Assembly: GCA_025093555.1 (NCBI GenBank)
Contig: JAIWNF010000005.1
Coordinates: 248,001 to 312,000, forward strand
Direction: 5' to 3'
Length of the DNA stretch: 64,000 nucleotides
Source of the DNA: Circinella umbellata
Lineage: Eukaryota; Mucoromycota; Mucoromycetes; Mucorales; Lichtheimiaceae
The notes under the pieces were generated by a model. It saw only the letters and a program-made list of their open reading frames with translations. It had not been told where the DNA came from and ran no database searches. A program made the position numbers and the translations under genes. Within the stretch, counting starts at the first letter, position 1; every line of letters starts with the position of its first letter. This document shows positions 27,286 through 40,045 of this stretch, piece after piece.

Positions 27286-29192
27286 CTAGTTAAAGATAAG
27301 CTTAGAATCACCCTTTTTGACGTGAACAAAGACCTTATAGCCAGTGTCCTTGTTCTTATAATAGCCACTCTTCAAATTATGTCTGTACTTTACAATATGA
27401 ATATCAGTAGGGTTAGGGGCTTCTACCAAAGGCTCACCGTGGAAGGTAGTATGAACTAAAAAGTCGCCTTCGAAACGATCAGCAGGCAACTGTACTTGAG
27501 CATGTCCATGGAGTGCAGTCACAGCAATCTTGGCAGATTCACCAGTAGGGATAGCCGAAAGATCTGAAGAACCGCGCAAAACTGAAGCAGAAAGTTTTTC
27601 AGAAACACCATAATGACCACGGACGTGACCAGACAAAACACCAAGTTTGGCTCGTTGAACATCAAGGGACTATATATATATACATTCAAGTTTATATGTA
27701 TATTATGAGTTAATTAAATATTTCGTATTGTAGGCTGGAAAAAACATTGCTCTAATTACTTACGGCAAAATTAATATAACCACGACCAATACCAGCATGG
27801 AATTTGGCAAAGTTGATATCTTTCAAGCTAGGACAACTTTCTACTTGACCATCACGGAGTCGAAGATCAAAGCTTTCAAATTCATTGAGATCGGCAGGGA
27901 AAATGATATGAACTTCATACTTTGCGCAAAGAGCTGTAGTGTTCTGGTGTGGAGGAGGGCCTTGAGTAGGTGGTTGTGGACCTTTACCAGGTGGAGGCAA
28001 GCGACGCTTCATTTCAACGACATATTCACCTTCATGATCGAAGGCAGAAATAGTTGTAGCCTTAACAGCATCTTCACTACCGTGAAGTAAAGTTACATTG
28101 ACTTTAATATCACTACCTGCTTCACCCGATTTCGAAAAGAAAACTTTGCCGCTATCAGGGAAACCACTACCGACATACAAAGCAGCACGTTGGAATTGTT
28201 CTTGAGAGAAAGTGAAAATCTTAGATGTTGATTCCAATGCATCTTCAGCACTGCAGAAGTGAGGTGGCGGTGGATGTCTGTCCATTAGGCCACCGTGAGC
28301 AGGTGGAGGAGGAAGTGGAGATAATGCTTGGGGATGACGATCGTGTTTGGGCATAGGTCCACAAGGACACCCTTTTTGTTGAGGTGGTGGCATGCGTTGT
28401 TTTTTGTCACCATGTTTATGACGATGGTGCTTATTATGATGTTTGTGATGTTTACCGTGTTCGCGATGATGCTTATTGTATAATTCTTCAGATACTTCGT
28501 CACGAGCTTCAAGTGTTTGGACAGCGTTATTAGCACAGCATTCAGGAGCAAACTTGGGCAAAGGATCGGACTTTCTGTTGCGATTTGGTCGTTCACCAAA
28601 AGCAGCATTCAAACCTCCCATGAATTCTGCAGCGTCAAAAGCATATTCGAATCCAACGAGATCTTCCTTGGGTACGCTCAAATGACCTTTGCCATGAGGA
28701 ATGTTGAAGGGAGTATCAAAAATTTCGAGAGGAGGTTCGGGTCCCGGGGCCTAAAAAACGGTTAAAAATAAAATAAAATGAAATGGAATGGTGGCGGATG
28801 AGTAAAAGATATAAAAAAAAATGAGAGACAATCTGCGTAAAAATATCTATGCCATCGCATAAAAGCTATTATTATTATTTTGTCTTACAAATACTGAAAA
28901 TAATGCGGGTAAAATAACTTTAAATGTAGCAAAAGCTAAAAGTGTCGTAGCAGCTATAATCTTGAAAGCACGACGACCTAATAAAATAATAGTGTCAGTC
29001 TTCTTCTTTTGCTATATAATAAAGTTATTGCATATGACAGAATATACCTTTCTTAAGACGACATTGTTTATGAACACATTTAGGACAAGGTTGAACAATT
29101 ACTTGAGTTGCAATAGGATGTGGTTGTGGAAGGGGATGAAAAGCTGTCTCCGTGGTAGGCACGGCGACGTAATCACCTTTCTTTTCAGCCAT
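27286..29192 (-). CDS. type II membrane protein with His-rich linker and adhesin-like beta repeats
   Basis: Four exons: 29192-29048, 28977-28889, 28750-27764 and 27669-27286, giving 534 aa. The N-terminus is hydrophilic with PCPKCVHKQC; exon 2 codes a single transmembrane segment (about residues 55-78), so the bulk should lie in the lumen or outside. Residues about 165-195 are His/Lys-rich (clusters such as HHKHHNKHHRHKHG), followed by a Pro/Cys-rich stretch. The rest is a regular succession of beta strands (DIKVNVTLLHG, YEVHIIFPADL, FDLRLRDGQVES, LGVLSGHVRGHYG, SKIAVTALHG-like), resembling the DUF4097/putative-adhesin beta-helix. This assignment rests on strand pattern only. I infer a surface or vacuolar protein that may bind metal. 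It is separated by 392 bp from the divergent FSH gene. The second intron acceptor lies in a T run; phases agree throughout. Confidence 0.75.
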
Positions 29193-29584
29193 AATTAGAG
29201 AAGGAGAAAAGAAAAGAAATTAAAAGAAGATATAATGAAAGCACGTTTTACATTTGTTGCCAAGAACCCATTATGTCCCCGCTTGGATTTTTTTTTACTT
29301 ATACTTTGTAGAACCATAAAAACATATTCGCATTATGTTCTAAACAAAGCTGTATGGTATTAGAAATAACTGAGCTAAATAATGTAAATGGTAGTACCAA
29401 TGTCTATTCTTGGATTTGAATTTTAATCGCACAATAAAAAAAAAAGCATTCAATTCTTTGTTATATATGCACTTTTTGCCAGCTAAAATACCCTTTTTCT
29501 TTTTTAAAAATAATAAAACGGAACATTATTTTTCCTTTTACCGAAATTTCTAAATAAAACCATCAATACTAAAAAATAACAGTA
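29193..29584. promoter_or_regulatory. divergent promoter region
   Basis: 392 bp between the membrane-protein gene (-) and the FSH hydrolase gene (+). AT-rich, with no motif that I can assign to a factor. Confidence 0.45.
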
Positions 29585-30731
29585 ATGGAGAATAATAAAA
29601 AGAAGTTGAGAATTCTTTGTCTTCATGGAATGGCTCAGAATGCCATTTTATTTGAAAAACAAACTTCAAAATTTTTACAAGATCTAAAAGATCAAGTTGA
29701 ATTGGGTAAGTAAAGATCTTGCTGACAAATAATAAATAGGTTATATTTACTATACAGGACTGAACAAAAAAAAAGTTTATATTCAGGGACCTCATAGAGT
29801 TTTAGATCCTGAACTTACATCTTTAGTTGAGCGAGCTACCAAAGTAGGCGAATTAGTTCCTGAAGGTATGAATCAATTAATCGATCTATCAATAAAGAAA
29901 AAAGAAATACATATAGAAGAAACTGATATCAACACCTAATAACTTTATTTTTACTAGAAGAAAGACCTTATGCTTGGTGGTTTATTCCAAAAGTTAAACC
30001 GATGGATTCTGATGGATTCTTTTATGGATTTAGAGAAAGCATAGAATATGTGCAACGAGTGCTTTTAGAGCAGGTATTTATGTTTGTTTGAAATGATACT
30101 ATTTTTATCTTTTTATTTATCTTGCTTTACATTTAGGGACCATTTGATGGAATTCTTGGTTTTTCCCAAGGTATTAAAAAATATATTAAAATTGATTGAA
30201 ATGCTTTTAGTTATTTACTAATTGAATGTGAATTATTTATATAGGTGCATGTCTTACCGGATGTTTAGCACATATGCTTGACAAGAGAGATTTTTTGATT
30301 CCTGCAGACTTTCCACACCCGCCTCTCAAATTTGTGATCAGCATTGGAGGTTTTATTCTTTCAAGCCAGCCAGCAACTGAACCTATATTATTTCCCATAA
30401 CTGCCGAGCAAAAAGTTCAAACACCAAGTATGCATGTTATTGGTGAACTTGATACTATTATCTTACCAGAGAGAAGTGATGCATTAGTGGATGGTTTCGA
30501 AAGACCTTTTGTTTTCCGTCATCCAGGAGGGTACGCAAAAAAAAAAATCAATATATCTATATGACATGTAAAAGACATAAACAGATTATTCTCATCTAAC
30601 TCTTTACTATTATTATTACTCTTACTAGACACTTTGTCCCAAAAACTTCGGGCGGTAGAAAAAGCCTTTCTCAATTTTTATCAACAATCGCTCAAGCTGA
30701 TCAATCTCAAACAGCCGTAACTCATGAGTAA
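29585..30731 (+). CDS. FSH-family serine hydrolase (OVCA2/FSH1-like)
   Basis: Six exons: 29585-29705, 29758-29865, 29958-30073, 30137-30170, 30245-30530 and 30629-30731, giving 255 aa, close to yeast FSH1 (243). The fold is alpha/beta-hydrolase: the first strand and turn are RILCLHGMAQNA, the nucleophile elbow is GFSQGAC (made by joining the 34-base exon 4 to exon 5), the acid is in IGELDTIIL and the His in GGHFVPKT. PYAWWFIP and SIEYVQRVLLEQGPFDGILG are typical of the family. Substrates are probably small esters or lipids; the physiological one is unknown even in yeast. All junctions hold phase and restore the catalytic motifs. Confidence 0.93.
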
Positions 30732-33037
30732 TGTGATATACTTTTACAATTTATTATTATAGTAGTAAAGTTAGAATTGATGCAATGGTAATATATAATG
30801 AAAATCATTAAAAGACCTAGAAAAAAATATCTTTGTATTTTTTATAATTTTCGTTTCTTGTTCAGTAAAACCCGTGTATGAGACATAAGATCATAATCAC
30901 ACAGTCTCTTATGTATACAAAGCAAAAACAAAAACATCAACGTTGATCAAGAGAACATAGATCGTGGTACCAAGTGATAATAGGTAAGTGACCACGTTGA
31001 TACGCATGCTAGCAGCGTGATAGCGTTATACACCTCTAATTGCGAACCAGCAGACCTAGTAAATATTACGTCATTCGATCATAGAGCTATCTGTCACTGT
31101 TTATAATTGCATGGCACCGTCAGTTCCACAATATTGCTTTTCTTAATGAAACAATTATGAGGTCGCAGAAAGACTGTTAATCATATAAATAGCTATAATC
31201 TAAATATAGCCTGCTTTAGTATCGAATTTGGTTGATAATTAATATAAAAAAGAGAATATTAACATCACAGAATGTATAAGACGTCGAGACAGCAATAGAC
31301 TGGAAGTGATTCATGTTTTGAGATGAATGATAGTAAATTTCGGAGATACTGTGTGATGGTCTCCTTGAAATGCAGCCTCAGCAATATGTTCAAAGTTATT
31401 CAAAATTAAATGTCTTACTATTTTGAGGATTGCTTTAAAATACGCTCTGTTCACGCAAATATTATAATAAATGATAAACTAAAAAAAAAACCTTGATTAG
31501 TATGAGCATGGATATAAGTGAATAAGAGAAAATCAACAGTGTCGATATAAGTATTCGTTCTGTTCTGGTAATCACACTGATTAGATCGATAGGTTTAGCT
31601 CGATGCTCTTAAAAGAAAAAAAAAGATGTAGAAGAAACTTCATATGATTGTATCTTTTAGTCCTTGGTAACTTAAACTTGCTGGATTTTCAATTATTTGA
31701 GGTTGGGGCTGATTAGTTGGCTTTTTCCTGTTAGCTTTGCAATATATGTACATGAGAGAATCGTCTATTATATATAGAGCACTTGATAGACTTTCTAAGA
31801 CGACAAAATATTTATTCTGTTCAGTTTTTGACGATCATCAAACCATCGTATGACTTTGACGACGTATTGTATACAAATTGTATATTATACTTGAGACTAC
31901 ATCACAACAAATATTCTATCTTATTCTGTTGTTTGCTCTTGGAATATTATTATTATAGTGTAAAACATTACTTTCGTGTTTTATCTTCAAAGAAACAATG
32001 TATCTCCTCATTCTTTTTGACCGTTGAAAACGTTTCTAGCTGCCTCAATGTTTAGATGCATTCTCAGCATAGTTTAATCGGTGTGCCAATAATTCTGGAA
32101 TGATCCCGAACTCCATAAATGCAGTTACATTGAAAGGTTTTTGTGATAAAGTCCGATTCTACTAAGCAGGATTGAATAAAATGATCGTCGGATAGCAACA
32201 TCACCATGCAGCTCAATATCTTTGATTCCCGCCATATTATGATATTGGGTCATTTGGAGTAATAATAAGAATTATAAATGCAGGGGAAATAGCTTAGTTA
32301 GGTATCGACAAGGGTTAATCATTTTATATATAAATATATGAATAAATGCACACACACACATATATATATATATGTGAGATCAAGAAATAAAAACGATATT
32401 GTGTAGCTTATAATGTTATACCGGGGAAGTTTTTAGAAAATAAGACTTCAAATTGCTGTCACCACTATTTGATTACTAAGTACCTGTTTCCATACCAATA
32501 GCTACAATTTGTTACTATGCAACTTCGATAGATTCGAATAAAAAAAAAGTGACTGCTTCCCCGATTCTTCAAAACTTTTTTTTTTAATCTCCAGTACAAA
32601 CACCTTTTCCTTCTTACTCCGAAGTTTTTCTTAACAAAAAACTCATATAGCTCTTCAAACCAATACTTTAAACCAACCTCACTATCCTCTCCTTCAAACA
32701 ACCCGTGATAATATATTTCTCAACCTCTTGCTGAGATTCTTTTTGTTAGCATTGAACTTTCAGCGCGGTAATTGTCATATTTCTCAACGTCTTTAGAAGC
32801 AACACGCTCTGTTGTCCCATTTTTCCTTTGCAACGCCCATCTCTTTTTTTTATTGCTATCTGTTATTCTATATTTTTTTTCTGTGATTCGAAAGGTAAAA
32901 TTATGCACTCAGTTTTCAGCTCCTTTTTTTTATTTTTCAATGCTATTTATTTGATCAACTAATGTCAACTTAATTGGTTATATTATTACTTATCTTTCCT
33001 ATTTTTTTTTGAAACTGTCAAAAAAAAAAAAGAAAAC
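30732..33037. other. intergenic, 2.3 kb, no gene seen
   Basis: AT-rich left part with no exon chain. From about 32560 to 33020 the plus strand becomes C+T-rich with long T runs, consistent with the promoter and leader of the transcription-factor gene that follows. Confidence 0.55.
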
Positions 33038-34647
33038 ATGCAATTCGTCCATACCCCGTACTTCTCTGGCTATGCTAATGCATCGCAGCAACAAGCTTTG
33101 CAACAACAACAGCAACAGCAACCACAACAACAACAACAGCAACAACAACAACAGCAAAACTCACCTCATGCTTCACAATCACCGGCACCATCGGCAGCAC
33201 AAGTGGACCAACAACACCAACAACAACAACAGCAACCGCAACCTTTGGGTATGCCAACTGCTTTGCCCGGATTTGCTCAAGCAGGTATTCCTGTAGCATC
33301 AGCCGGTACTGAGTTGAATGCTCAGGGCAAACCAAAGCGAAAGCAAGTAAAAAATGCTTGTGGTATGTTAGCGTTACCTTTTTTTTGATGATATATTTAT
33401 AGCATCGAAATGTTGTTAAAAATGACCTTTTTTTTATATTGAAATTATAATATCGTGTATATTTTTATTACTATTATTATTTCGTAACAGTTAACTGTCA
33501 AAAGGCATGTAAGAAATGTGATGATGGAAGACCTTGCCAGCGTTGTGTCAAGTATGGATTGCAAGATACCTGTGTTAACTCGGTTCGTAAGGAGCGTAAG
33601 AAGGGTATTAAACGAGGACCTTACAAGAAACGTAAGCAAGGTAATAAAAGAGGACGGGTTTGTGGTAGTGATGATTCGAGATGGGGGGACAGGGAGAGAG
33701 AGGGGGGAAAGAAGTTTTATTTTGTCTTGTGTCCCACGTGTGACTAATGACTTGAGCGATTGCACATGTTTTTTTTTATAATATAATTAGGTGATGGTTC
33801 CTCTTCAACTGATGGTTCAACTACGTCCGCTCAAAACGTTTCTGGTGCTACTTCACTTCCTGGAGCTTTGTATGCTCAAACTTCGCAAGCTCCTTCTGCT
33901 GTTCGAACAAATGGTGTTCTCGCTTATCAACCATTCCAATCTGGAGGTTACGATGCATTCCACGCTGCTGTTAGTTATCAAAACTCATCCATGATGCCAC
34001 ACGCGTATATGGTACCTGCTATGCAACAAATGTACCCTAACCAGATACTATCATATCAAGCTGCCATGAGCATGTTGTCCCCTCAACATGGTCAATCATC
34101 GCCTAACGTCTACGGTTTCCGACAAGATAATACACAACAATCTTCGGATCAACAGGCAGATGGACAACAGCCACAACAACAACAACAACAACATCGATCT
34201 CATGAAGGTAGTCCAGCTACACCTACAGGTGGTGTTAGTACACCTAATATTAAATCTGAAAACGCTACTGCAACTGAATCCGATGATGAAGGTTCCAAGT
34301 TGAATATCTTATCTCAGTTATGCAGTGCAGTTCTTGATCGTTCCCCTGCTGAACCTGTAAAACAAGAGGAACAATCATCACAAAATCCTGAACAAACACA
34401 AACACAACAAGATAACCAACAGCACTCATCGCCAGCAGTAGGAGGTGAAGCTACATCGAGTCTGCATCAAAGTACTCCACCACCAAGCCGCGATCATTCT
34501 CGTGAAGTTTCGAATGAAGCTGATGTAAAACCTGAAGGGTATGTTTCATCATTATCTTAGTTTGTTTTTTATTTTGCTTTCAGATATTAGAGGCTAACTA
34601 ATCGCAAACTCTATTTTAATTGTAATAATTATAGAGCTTCGAACTGA
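33038..34647 (+). CDS. Zn2Cys6 transcription factor with polyQ N-terminus
   Basis: Four exons: 33038-33362, 33491-33640, 33791-34538 and 34635-34647, giving about 411 aa. The N-terminus is Gln-rich (long CAA/CAG tracts near 33080-33240). The binuclear cluster starts with KQVKNAC in exon 1 and continues [19 protein letters not shown] and GLQDTC in exon 2, spacing C-x2-C-x6-C-x5-C-x2-C-x8-C, with one additional Cys inside the x6 loop. A basic tail [18 protein letters not shown] follows. The remainder is Gln-, Ser- and Pro-rich, as in activation domains. It should bind DNA in the nucleus; the targets are unknown. The 3' end has two readings: splicing at a consensus gtatgt donor (end EGASN), or readthrough to a stop at 34558-34560 (end EGYVSSLS). 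I prefer the spliced form. Confidence 0.88.
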
Positions 34648-36668
34648 TAAAACCTGTATTTGAACACTCGGCTACTTATGTATCAGACCAACACAACAAC
34701 AAAAAAAATCTCGTTAAAAGAAAAAACCCATACATTATTCAAAAACCATAATAGCAGCAGCAAAGCAAAAGAAAAGATGTTTTTTTTTTGCCTACACATA
34801 CACTTTGTTATTTTCTTCTTCTTTCATCTATTTCTTAGCATTATATACAGCCAAAAAAAAGGGTCTTTCTGTTCTTTTTTTTTTCTCAAAATAATATTAC
34901 ACACTCACAAAATATATATATATACACACTTATATAAAAAAAAGAGAATGTACATTTCTTCCTTTTCAAAAACTATTATACAACCAAAAAAAAAAAACAA
35001 CTTAAGATTATATTGTAACAAAAACGACAACAACAAAAAGAATCGGATTAGTTTTTTACCCTTCTTTTCTTAGCTGTCCTCTTTTTCTTTTTCTTTTATT
35101 GCTTACAAACCATTTGTTCTCACTCTCCCACATGAAGTATTAAACTTAGATATTATTATTATTTTTTTCTTTTCTTATTTTTTTTCAAAGTCTCCCAAAA
35201 ACTTCGTGTACATATGACCACAATAACCTATTTTTTCTATTATTAATTTTTGCTCTCTTTTCTTTCTAAGCTTCAGCTGCTTCTTTATATTTCTTTTTTC
35301 TTCTTTTAGACTTCGACTATGTGCAATAAAAAAAATTATATATTCTCTTTCTTTTATGCCAAATGATGGTGAGAAACTTTTCAGGAACACTGATAATGAC
35401 AAGCGGAATGTATATTTGGTTGTCATGCAGATTTCATAAGGGTTTATAATTATTTCATTGTGCGAAAAGAACACATGGTCTCCGATTATGTTACCGAATA
35501 AAATAAAACTTTTGGTAATAGGACAGTTCGTTGTTCAAAATAAGAAAAGTAATTTAGAAAAGTCTTGGTGAGAACCCCCACACTATTAATTATTGCTAAT
35601 AAGGAAGAAATTGGCGCTGATAACCGTGGTAAAAGATATCGGGTAAAAACGGTATATTTATTCTTTTCATTAGGATTATTATTTTATTAAATAGTCTGTA
35701 TCATCAAAATATAAATTATTATTATTGTCGTACCATTGATGTATAAAACAATTATTGTTATGTATAATCGAATACCATAAGTAGACCAGAAAATTAGTCA
35801 TACGTAGAAATTGGTGTCTGATTATTCAAAAATTATATTCATATATCTGGTTTCGTTTATTTATTATTATCCTTTATATATTACTTTGATTACAAATATT
35901 ACAACAACATACGCATCAAAAGAACTTTTCATTGAATGTTTATTCGAGCAACGTATTAAAAGACTTACCCGCCTCAGATATCATAAAATGTTAGTCATTA
36001 CAATAACTTGCGATCGAAGCGGTTTAAAAAAGGCTACTATAATAATTTCTCATTAAAAAAGTCAAATTACCCGCACCTATCAGTAATACGTTGATCACAT
36101 AAGAATATCTAGTATTGACCGTGGTCGGTTCATCATTACGAAAGGCGAGTGGCCTCATTTACAACACACATTTTCTTTTTATTTACTCAGACTAATCGAT
36201 ATATTTTATTTTCTTACAGTGCTATAGGTACCTTGAAAGTATAGGTGGGATGCTGGTTAAACTTTCGGACGCAGAGACAATATATTATTTTTTTTCACAA
36301 CTGGGGGTTTTATCTATAATGGAGTTGTCTCAAGAAGAAATCTGTGGCAGAATGATGTTTATACGCCAGGTACTTTTAGGTAATGAGGGATAAATTAATA
36401 ATCATCCAAAGTTAAGGAATAGGAAGTCCAACAAAAACAAGTTAAAATGTGCTGATAAGATATAACAACACCTATGCATTTTTATTAAACAATTTTTTTT
36501 GGTATAAAAATGAGGGCCATAGAAACGGTGAACCCTTTTCATTTCTATGCTGGTGACGTGAAATTTTTGATGAATGAAAAAGGCTCAAAAAAATTTTAAT
36601 GAAGTGCTTCTTTTTTTTTTCGCTTTCCGTAAAAAAGTCAAAAATAAAGAATACTCATACGAATCGCC
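34648..36668. other. intergenic, 2.0 kb, no gene seen
   Basis: The left third is A- and T-homopolymer-rich and may be the 3' UTR of the transcription factor. An open frame at 34660-35073 consists almost wholly of Lys, Phe, Tyr and His from poly(A)/poly(T) and is not credible. No RNA gene recognised. Confidence 0.6.
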
Positions 36669-38894
36669 ATGTCGTCACGACAACGGCCCAGACGCACATG
36701 TGTTTCTTCAAATAGTAACGAACTTAGTTCTTATATAACATTTAGTCAAGGCAAGCAAAATTTAATTTTTGATTTATATTAAACCATATAATTGACGCGT
36801 TCTCTCTCTCACTCTTACTCTATTGTTTTTGTTGTTTGGTTCTAATGAGTAATTTCTACCCTTGCTAGATGATCCAATTCAAACTTCTTCGACTCCACCA
36901 AAGGTATAAGCAACATGGAGCAATAGATGGAAATGAGCGATATATGGTATATTAATATGCTCATTCGATTATTTTAATTTAGTCAAAAGGGGATATCTTG
37001 AGAGAAAGGGTATTGTCAAAAACCAGTCAACGTTCCTCTAGCAACTGGTTCTTAAGTTCATCGATGCGAACGACTAGTATAACAGAATCAGTAGAGCATG
37101 AAGATGATGATGATGATGACATTGCTGACTTTAGTAGTCAAAATACCAATTTGCAAGATGATGGTCGCCGTAGTGATATTCAGTCTTTTGGTGATCAATC
37201 ACAAGACGAGGAAGATCAGCAAGACGATGATGTTCAAAACGACGCTGACGAAATTCACGAAGCAAATACGATAAGCAATGAAAAGGCACAAGTATCGGAC
37301 AATGACGATGTTATAAAACGTGGAGATTTGATATCTGCTACTATAACCAATGCTATTGATTCGTATACTGATCCCGAACCCGATACCCTTCCGTATAATC
37401 CTGAAGAAAGCCTTGAAAACGACCTTGAAATTGACACCTTACCATATGATCCTCACGAGAGTTTTTCAAACGATTCTGATGCTGACACCATTCCATATAA
37501 TTCCGAAGAAATTCTTTTAGATGATCTGAATAGTGTTTACGAAGCAGATACAGTACAATACAATTCTTGTGACTCTTTACCGCCGTCTCCAGTTGACAAC
37601 GATTTACCTCAAGCATCAGCAGCAGCAGCAGTGTCGCCAGAAGAAAAGACGTTACCTTCAGAATCATATATAGAAAACGACGATAATCAATCCAATGCTG
37701 ACTCTGTTGATTTTTTCGAAGACTCACAGTTTATTGTATTTTCTCCTACTGAACAGCCTCGATATCAAGAGATTCGAAGTAACGACAATAATGTATCTAC
37801 CATCGACGAACTTGATGAATTCGATCCTGATATATCTGATGATGAATTACCAGGCTCCCCGTTATTTATTAAACATCAACAGGAATCAGTACAACTGTTT
37901 TCTATTCCTGCATTAGACAATCCTCTACAAGTACCCAATGCTACACATTTATCACCGTCAAACAAAAGCGCTCCATCTCCAAGTACAGAGCAACCTGAAA
38001 ACTTGTTATCAAGTAAAAATTCGAGACAATGTTCTATTTATGAAGGTAATTGACATTATGATCTCAAACGACTAATTTGATTCAAAAATTAACGTATAAG
38101 TATTTGGAATCATTATAGAATCAGATTCATTCATGGATGGAATGGTTTCCAGCCTTTCAACATACAAAAGTCTACCATCAGTTTCTCAAGAGCAGCGACA
38201 ACAGCAATGCTCACCCCCTAACCAAAAGCAAGGTTCTTTGCTTGGTTATAGTCGCGTAGTCAAAAGCCAGTCAGTCTTACCACGTAGTCAATCATCGCTA
38301 GATACCAAAAACCTATCTTCTCAACACGTCATATCACCAACCAAGAAAGACGACACTAACAACTCCCAAAAAACACAACGTACTAGAGAACCATCACAGT
38401 CTAGCAACAGCAGCATAGCAGCTCATAAATATACTTTGTCCAGCTATTATCCAATAAGGAAAGAAGAAACAAGAGTTGACACAAAATCATCATATACCCC
38501 GAAAAAACATAACTCATCAGCTCAATGTACAGATCCAGAAACATCAACAACATCAGCGCAGCAACATAGTCAATCTATCGATAATAATAATTATAATAAT
38601 ACCAAGAACAAAAGTTTTCAAACTTCAATATTGCATCAAACCACGTTACCCAAATACTCATCCTTTTCACAATCCCAAAGCGACCATGATGATGCTACTT
38701 TATCTTCACCTAGATCAAGTTTACGACAGCCATCCATTGGGCTCAGTCGAAAACATGTTATATCATTACCATCAAAATCATCAGAAAGAGATACCAAGAA
38801 ACATCGACCCAAGCTTTCTGATATATGTAAAAAAACACAACCAAGACGAAAAAAAGTATATGGATTGAAACGACCTTCAAAATCGAGTATTTGA
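36669..38894 (+). CDS. acidic low-complexity protein with a four-copy DT-PY repeat, unrecognised
   Basis: Four exons: 36669-36750, 36869-36903, 36983-38045 and 38119-38894, giving 651 aa. The first intron starts with GC (CAAG/GCAAGC) and ends CTAG; the frame only continues with this GC-AG splice. The N-terminus is basic (SSRQRPRRTC), then acidic with many Ser-Gln pairs. Residues about 165-240 hold four tandem copies of a motif like DTLPYNPEESLENDLE (variants DTLPYDPHES, DTIPYNSEEI and DTVQYNSCDS) at 17-21 residue spacing. The C-terminal third is Ser/Gln/Lys-rich and ends with a basic patch, KKVYGLKRPSKSSI. There is no catalytic domain. The composition suggests a nuclear, phosphorylated scaffold; repeated short acidic motifs often dock a partner. 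I do not recognise the family. Confidence 0.78.
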
Positions 38895-39523
38895 TGATGG
38901 ACAAAAAAAAAGAATTGTACATATACCGTTTATTTATTATTGTTATCATTATATTTCTTTTGACGGAAAGATAAAGGAGAAAAGGATATACAATTATATG
39001 ATGATGAGGAGAAAAAGGGAACTTCAATTTTTTCTATTTAATTATTATTATGGTTATTAAGGTTGTCATTGGATTTCGTTTGCAAGACTAGAAGTTTCGT
39101 AATTGTGCCGGCTATTCCCAATCCATTGTAGCGCTACTTCGTCATTGAATTGGGCGATCACGATGCTGGGACACATAACGTTTAATTGCATTATGGTTTA
39201 ATTGTGGTGACGACGACTTTCGCTTTTCGTTGCTTCATCATCCACTTGGGAATACCCCCTCCCCCAGAGGCCCTATTTATTGTTAGATTTTTTTCTTCAC
39301 TTGGGTCTTAAAAGGTCAAAGTGAAAAAAAAAACGTTTAAATATTTTTTTTATTGTCCATTATGTAAATAGTTTATTATTATTATTATTATTAATTATTA
39401 AAATTATAAATTCGCTTAAATAGAATTATATGTATTTATATATACATCATGATTACAATCATCATTGTGAAAAAAAAAACTAGGATTATATGTACATCTT
39501 ATCTAACTTTCTTATATAACTTT
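38895..39523. other. convergent 3' intergenic region
   Basis: 629 bp between the ends of two converging genes. T-rich, with TTA repeats near 39371-39394. No gene seen. Confidence 0.6.
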
Positions 39524-40045
39524 TCAGTAAAATCTCGGAGGGGGGTACTGTGCTGATGGAAATTGGGGAGTACCCATCGGAGGTGGTTGACCAAATGATT
39601 GCTGCGGTGGATATGGGTTATTGTTTGGATTCATTGAAGGCAAAACAAAACCACCAGGTCCCATGGTAGGCGGTGGTTGCTGTTGAGGAAAAGGTGGATA
39701 ACATGGTTGCTGCGGTGGTGTCTGCATATATGGATATCGTTTTTCTGGTGGTGGTTGCTGATAGTTTGCTCCATTATACACAGGATAACCAGGTTGTTGC
39801 CCAGGATAATATTGGTGCTGTTGATTATTATTATTATTATTATTATTGAGATTTATACATGAAAACCCTCCAGGTCCCGGTGATCCCATACTAGAATTGG
39901 TCGTTGGTGAAGATGGTGGATAAGATGCACCAACAGGATTATTACTATACTGTGTAGTTGGACTATAGCCACCACCATAATGATTATTATAATAATGTTG
40001 ATTTGAACTTTCCATTTTGTTAGGTAGCATCGGTGGTGAAGTCAT
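39524..40045 (-). CDS. small Pro/Gln/Tyr-rich low-complexity protein
   Basis: A single open frame of 173 aa, rich in Pro, Gln, Tyr, Gly and Asn, with blocks such as YPPQQSFGQPPPMG and a run of Asn (about residues 69-76). It ends in PPPRFY. There is no signal peptide or membrane segment. Such PPxY/PGQQPGYP-like tails occur in fungal proteins that bind WW or SH3 domains or form condensates, but no family is assigned. An even codon pattern and a clean ATG with an A-rich upstream region favour a real gene. It could also be one exon of a larger gene, though I see no partner exon. Confidence 0.6.
   Translation of the reverse strand: MTSPPMLPNKMESSNQHYYNNHYGGGYSPTTQYSNNPVGASYPPSSPTTNSSMGSPGPGGFSCINLNNNNNNNNQQHQYYPGQQPGYPVYNGANYQQPPPEKRYPYMQTPPQQPCYPPFPQQQPPPTMGPGGFVLPSMNPNNNPYPPQQSFGQPPPMGTPQFPSAQYPPPRFY

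Noticed and set aside
34660..35073. Open frame of 137 codons after the transcription-factor gene
   Set aside because: Composition is nearly all Lys, Phe, Tyr, His and Ile from poly(A) and poly(T) runs; it looks like UTR.
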